From assembly GCA_036501345.1 (NCBI GenBank), contig DASYAN010000569.1, forward strand, positions 1 to 5,753: DNA of 5,753 bases, given 5' to 3'. The position numbers were made by a program, and so were the translations under genes. Positions 5,321-5,753 of the stretch are shown here, in pieces. The DNA is from DASYAN01 sp036501345 (lineage in GTDB: Bacteria > Chloroflexota > Ktedonobacteria > Ktedonobacterales > Ktedonobacteraceae). Below the pieces are notes generated by a model. It was not told the origin of the DNA. It saw nothing but the letters and a program-made list of their open reading frames with translations, and searched no databases. Position 1 is the first letter of the stretch. Each line of letters begins with the position of its first letter.

Positions 5321-5753
5321 ATGCAGCTTAGCAAGGTCTATCGCTCGGTAGGCAGCATATATCAGCGTGTCGTACAAGGGCTCACCTCGTTGTTGGAGGG
5401 AAAAAGTCAGAAAAGTAACATTGCATCACTCGATGGGGTGCGTGCGCTGGCGTGTCTATTCGTTGTGGCTTATCATATCACTCTCATCACAACACAAGAT
5501 ATACGACTTTGGTATCCTGAGAAGCTACCTCCGCTACTCTCTTCGCTCATCTATAGCGGCGATACGGGTGTGAATCTGTTTTTTATCTTGTCGGGTTTTC
5601 TGCTCTTCATGCCTTATGCAAAAGCGCTATTGTTCGAGAAAGACTGGCCCTCAATTCGTTATTTCTATATACGGCGAGCGCTACGTATTCTGCCTGCCTA
5701 CTATGTCTCACTTTTCTTGATGATTGTGTTCTTCAAGCCATCTTTTCTGCACT
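5321..5753 (+). CDS. Membrane acyltransferase, acyltransferase-3 family, N-terminal part
   Basis: The first 144 residues of an integral-membrane acyltransferase of the family that O-acylates cell-surface sugars, exopolysaccharides or peptidoglycan (OafB/OatA-like domain, PF01757); the gene runs past the right edge. A 36-residue N-terminal segment precedes ASLDGVRALACLFVVAYH, giving Arg41 and His52 in the R-x10-H arrangement seen in this family. Further hallmarks are GDTGVNLFFILSGFLLFMPY (80-99) and FYIRRALRILPAYY (115-128). Three membrane segments can be seen, around residues 40-58, 82-98 and 124-140. The start is the only ATG between the upstream in-frame stop (5309-5311) and the domain, but it has no good Shine-Dalgarno sequence; the gene lies 13 bp after the preceding stop and may be read by coupling. 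The acyl acceptor cannot be told from this part. Confidence 0.9.
   Translation, partial: MQLSKVYRSVGSIYQRVVQGLTSLLEGKSQKSNIASLDGVRALACLFVVAYHITLITTQDIRLWYPEKLPPLLSSLIYSGDTGVNLFFILSGFLLFMPYAKALLFEKDWPSIRYFYIRRALRILPAYYVSLFLMIVFFKPSFLH

Overview
The window looks like a chromosomal segment of a mid-GC soil-type bacterium, most likely a member of the Ktedonobacteria (Chloroflexota). That assignment is inference. It rests on two divergent copies of an Rpn-like PD-(D/E)XK protein family that I associate with large, paralogue-rich ktedonobacterial genomes, together with histidine-utilisation genes that do not form the usual compact operon. No rRNA, tRNA, CRISPR array or recognisable insertion sequence is visible.

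Layout from left to right. (1) hutH, histidine ammonia-lyase, runs on the minus strand from 1517 and leaves the window at base 1, lacking only its last few residues. (2) A 315-bp divergent intergenic region (1518-1832) holds a hutH promoter and an opposing promoter for the first Rpn-like gene. (3) The first Rpn-like gene is at 1833-2750 (+). (4) A 117-bp convergent gap (2751-2867) is dominated by a perfect 44-bp palindrome whose centre carries a ParB/parS-type core. (5) hutI, imidazolonepropionase, is at 2868-4163 (-). (6) A 214-bp divergent region (4164-4377) holds a fully consensus SigA-type promoter with an operator-like dyad, driving (7) a second Rpn-like gene at 4378-5307 (+). (8) A membrane acyltransferase-3 gene starts 13 bp further on at 5321 (+) and leaves the window on the right.

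How they work together. HutH converts L-histidine to urocanate, and HutI converts imidazolonepropionate to N-formimino-L-glutamate. The intermediate step, urocanase (HutU), is not in the window. hutI and hutH are transcribed in the same direction but are separated by about 1.35 kb occupied by an oppositely oriented Rpn-like gene. They therefore cannot be a simple tight operon, and each has its own promoter and ribosome-binding site. The two Rpn-like genes are paralogues, each transcribed divergently from a hut gene, so the architecture hut(-)/rpn(+) occurs twice. Their involvement in histidine metabolism is unsupported; genome-plasticity or defence-type cargo inserted around hut genes is more plausible.

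The most noteworthy signals are the 44-bp palindrome with the parS-like core, the perfect promoter with overlapping dyad in front of the second Rpn-like gene, and the different catalytic third position in the two Rpn-like paralogues.
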